Source: Selenomonadaceae bacterium
GTDB taxonomy: Bacteria; Bacillota; Negativicutes; Selenomonadales; Selenomonadaceae
Direction: 5' to 3'
DNA: 64,000 bases
NCBI GenBank assembly: GCA_017527075.1
Contig: JAFXQM010000008.1
Coordinates: 1 to 64,000 of the forward strand
Part shown: one piece after another, positions 61,775-64,000 of the stretch
Layout: each line of letters opens with the position of its first letter
Numbering within the stretch: position 1 is the stretch's first letter
Notes under the pieces: generated by a model
The model's input: only the letters and a program-made list of their open reading frames with translations
Database searches by the model: none
Told to the model about the DNA's origin: nothing
Program-made: the position numbers and the translations under genes

Positions 61775-61845
61775 GTTAGTTAGGAGTTAGGAGTTAGGAG
61801 TTGAGGGAAAAAATTTTAACTCCTCACTTCACACTCCTAACTGAA
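61775..61845. repeat. Heptamer-repeat inverted array (j)
   Basis: Left arm TTAGGAG x3-4, A/T-rich loop, right arm of TCCTCAC/TCCTAAC units. On the minus strand it supplies the TAG stop of the MATE gene (61837). Confidence 0.75.
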
Positions 61846-63198
61846 TTCGACGTGTTTCAATTTCCGCGCGGTGAGGAAGAAGGCAATCGCCAGCGGCAGC
61901 AGTCCTCCAATCCACGCAAGAGGAGCGGCAAGGCACGCGCCGAGGAATCCGTACCAATCGACGAGGAAGATGGCGACGAAAATTCTCATGACCAACTCGA
62001 CAACACCCGCGAGCGTCGGCACGAAACTTTTTCCCAGCCCCTGCAGCGTGAAGCGGAAAATAAAAAGCAAAGCCAAAGCCCAATACGATAAACCCGTGAT
62101 GATTAAGAAAAGCCGCCCGTACTCGACGACCTGCCGAGCCTGCGCGCCGACGAACAGTTCAATCATTTCCGCGCCGAGGTAAATGTTGAACGCCGCGACC
62201 AACACGCTGAACGAGCACGACATCAAAATGCATTTCTTCACTCCGTCGATGATTCGGTCAAATTTTTTCGCGCCGAAATTTTGAGCGGTGTAAGCGGCCA
62301 TTGCCACGCCGAAAGACATCATGGGCATGACGGCAATTCCGTCGACGCGGTGACCTGCGGCAAAGGCAGCGACCGCCACCGAGCCCAGACCGTTGAGCGC
62401 GATTTGCAAAATGACTGCGCCGATGGCAATGATTGATGACTGAAAGCCCATGGGCAAACCGATTCGCAAATGCTCCAGCAAAAAATTTTTGTCGAAGGAA
62501 AAATCTTCGCGGCGCACATGAAGGTAAGGCACGCGGCGTTTAATGTAAATGACGCACAAAATATTTCCGAGAGTAAGCGCGACGATTGTTGCGGCCGCCG
62601 AGCCCGGGATACCGAGTCCGAGCCCGATGATGGCAATCGGTTCGAGCAAAATATTTATGCAAAGAGTCGTCGCCTGAATGACCGTGGGCATTTTGCTGTC
62701 GCCGAGCGCGCGGATTAAATTCGTCAGCATCTGGTGGAGGATGAACATGACGACGCCGCCGTAAATGATGACGATGAACGAGTACGCGCCGTCGAGGATT
62801 TCGGGCGGAGTGTCCATGGCGATTAAAAGTTCGCGGCAAAAAGTCACGCCGACGACCGCCAAGATAATCGACGCCGCCAAACTCAGTTCAATGCAAAACG
62901 CCGCGCTCTTCCTCACGCCGTCAAAATCTTTCGCGCCGAATCTTTGTCCCGTGCAAATGGAAAAGCCGCCGGTCATTCCGAAGGCGAATCCGAGCATGAG
63001 AAACATCAGCGGGCCGGTGCAGCCGACGGCCGCCAACGCCTCCACGCCCAAAAATCTTCCGACAATCAGCGTGTCCACGAAGCCGAACAACTGCTGAAAG
63101 ACATTGCCCGCCAAAAGCGGCAGCGTGAAGAATAAAATCAGCCGCGCAGGCTCACCGACAGTTAAGTCCTTGACGGCTCCGTTACCTTGACCTTGCAT
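61837..63198 (-). CDS. MATE-family efflux transporter
   Basis: 453 residues with twelve predicted membrane helices, the family length. The N-terminal repeat holds PLLAGNVFQQLFGFVDTLIV and GCTGPLMFLMLGFAFGMTGG; the second half PMMSFGVAMAAYTAQNFGA. Exchanges Na+ or H+ for drugs or metabolites; substrate unknown. Start at MQGQGNGAVKDLTVG, with TTGGGAGAAATTTTT; the longer frame upstream is Arg-rich and part of repeat copy D. The final codon and stop derive from heptamer array (j). Confidence 0.93.
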   Translation of the reverse strand: MQGQGNGAVKDLTVGEPARLILFFTLPLLAGNVFQQLFGFVDTLIVGRFLGVEALAAVGCTGPLMFLMLGFAFGMTGGFSICTGQRFGAKDFDGVRKSAAFCIELSLAASIILAVVGVTFCRELLIAMDTPPEILDGAYSFIVIIYGGVVMFILHQMLTNLIRALGDSKMPTVIQATTLCINILLEPIAIIGLGLGIPGSAAATIVALTLGNILCVIYIKRRVPYLHVRREDFSFDKNFLLEHLRIGLPMGFQSSIIAIGAVILQIALNGLGSVAVAAFAAGHRVDGIAVMPMMSFGVAMAAYTAQNFGAKKFDRIIDGVKKCILMSCSFSVLVAAFNIYLGAEMIELFVGAQARQVVEYGRLFLIITGLSYWALALLFIFRFTLQGLGKSFVPTLAGVVELVMRIFVAIFLVDWYGFLGACLAAPLAWIGGLLPLAIAFFLTARKLKHVEFS

Positions 63199-63263
63199 AA
63201 AAATTTCTCCCAAACTTTTTGTGGTTAGTTCCGAGTGATTATGAAAAAGAATTCGAGGAAGTT

Positions 63264-63525
63264 GAGGCGCGCATGGACGCGCGCCGCGCCGCGTCTGACG
63301 CCGTGATGGCGTCATCCGGCGCACACCAGGCACGGGTTATCCGAAACTCCGAATCACGAACGAGCAACGCCCCCGCGAGGCACCCTTTCTTTTGCATACT
63401 TTTCTTTGGGTGAGCAAAGAAAAGTATGGCTCAACAAACAAAAGAAATTTTCACGCCGAATGGAAGCGACGAGCCCAAGCAAAGTTGACAGGTTCTGCGA
63501 ATCCACTCTTGAGAAAGAGGGGATA
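63264..63525 (+). repeat. Dispersed ~250-bp element, copy D
   Basis: Nearly the same block order as copies A and B, including TGACGCC-N5-GGCGTCA. The hairpin at 63395-63428 has 14 pairs; compared with A and B one T-A pair became A-T and both arms are one base shorter. The tail is TCTGCGAATCCACTCTTGAG. Confidence 0.85.
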
Positions 63526-63626
63526 AATTTTCGCATGCGCCGATTATATGACGCGGAAATTTTTATTTCAAACCGTGCCCGAAAAAATTTTTTAAGCCGC
63601 TGTCCATAATCTGATAAATTTTATGA

Positions 63627-63632
63627 TATAAT
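63627..63632 (+). promoter_or_regulatory. Extended -10 promoter of the mlaE-like gene
   Basis: TGATATAAT 25 bp before the TTG start; weak -35. Confidence 0.5.
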
Positions 63633-63656
63633 GCCTGCGCGAAGGGAGGACGAAAA

Positions 63657-64000
63657 TTGCTGACAAAATTTTTTGAAACGATTGGCAGCTTCATGATAAA
63701 AAGGTTTGAAGAGTTCGGCACGATAGTTTTGCTTTACGTCGACACGATGAAGCAAGTCCCGCACAAGCCGCGAATCAAACTTATCCTCGGACAAATGTCG
63801 CACTTGGGTGTCGATTCGCTGGCAATCGTTTCGCTGACGCTTTTGTTCACGGGCGTGGTCTTCACGCTGCAGACGGCGCACGAGTTCATCCGATTCGGCG
63901 CGCAGTCGACGGTCGGCGGAGTAATTGCAATTGCGATTGGTCGTGAGCTCGGACCGGTTTTGGTCGGCGTGGTGTGCGCGGGGCGAGTGGGCGCGGCCAT
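63657..64000 (+). CDS. MlaE/YrbE-type lipid transport permease (partial, runs off the window)
   Basis: First ~114 residues of an ABC permease of the MlaE family, which moves phospholipids between inner and outer membranes. Visible are the amphipathic N-terminus, the segment SLTLLFTGVVFTLQTAHEFI and the family motif IGRELGPVLVGVVCAGRVGAA. The start is a TTG behind GGGAGGACG. The presence of this family supports a two-membrane cell envelope. The MlaF and MlaD partners would be expected beyond the window edge. Confidence 0.9.
   Translation, partial: MLTKFFETIGSFMIKRFEEFGTIVLLYVDTMKQVPHKPRIKLILGQMSHLGVDSLAIVSLTLLFTGVVFTLQTAHEFIRFGAQSTVGGVIAIAIGRELGPVLVGVVCAGRVGAA

Overview
The window reads as chromosome of a GC-rich, diderm Firmicute, most likely a member of the Negativicutes (Selenomonas/Sporomusa-like). 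Typical Firmicute genes (rpoD-dnaG, grpE-dnaK-dnaJ, yybS-gdpP, rapZ-yvcK, ptsH with a Ser46 site, a Crh-like HPr paralogue, spoVS) lie beside genes that need an outer membrane or LPS (an MlaE-type permease, a heptose-phosphate-kinase-like protein, a Wzt-like exporter ATPase). There are flagellar (fliK, flgD) and chemotaxis genes, a lactate permease and an anaerobic ribonucleotide reductase, which fits a motile anaerobe. The taxon is inferred from gene content only.

Layout. 1-11.3 kb: alaS; ptsH and ptsI; the dnaG-rpoD operon; a lactate permease; a small membrane protein. 11.3-19.5 kb: a dispersed repeat, a Wzt-like ATPase, a chemoreceptor, a repeat-rich fliK with flgD, and a DeoR-family regulator. 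19.6-30.2 kb: nrdD split by a group I intron, nagA, an RTX-type protein, a stand-alone AICAR transformylase, a CDP-glycerol-transferase-like protein and a sugar kinase. 30.2-40.1 kb: a repeat, spoVS behind a sigma-H-like promoter, a PHP phosphatase, the chaperone operon, a HAD phosphatase, rapZ, yvcK, and a tandem pair of small cassettes that look like type I toxin-antitoxin modules. 40.1-49.4 kb: ffh-rpsP-khpA, tRNA-Cys, mnmE, nnr, a Crh-like protein and yybS-gdpP. 49.5-64 kb: a pyruvyl-transferase/FrhB pair, a flavoprotein with a pseudouridine synthase, a double-glycine peptide, HlyD with an ABC-2/UspA fusion, a folD operon, amrS, a MATE transporter and the start of an mlaE-like gene.

Genes that work together. 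PtsH, PtsI and the Crh-like protein suggest PTS-type regulation, although no sugar-specific EII gene is present. RapZ, YvcK and NagA all touch amino-sugar metabolism. GdpP turns over c-di-AMP. Ffh, S16 and KhpA serve translation and secretion.

The non-coding fraction is unusually structured. About ten intergenic gaps carry arrays of degenerate 7-bp repeats, usually as inverted arms, and several supply the stop codon of the gene before them. Four copies of a ~250-bp dispersed element share a covarying hairpin. A 39-bp tandem array precedes rapZ. The strongest discoveries are the 285-nt group I intron in nrdD, whose P1, P3, P4, P6, P7, P8 and P10 can all be drawn, and the duplicated type I toxin-antitoxin-like cassette with conserved sense and antisense promoters.
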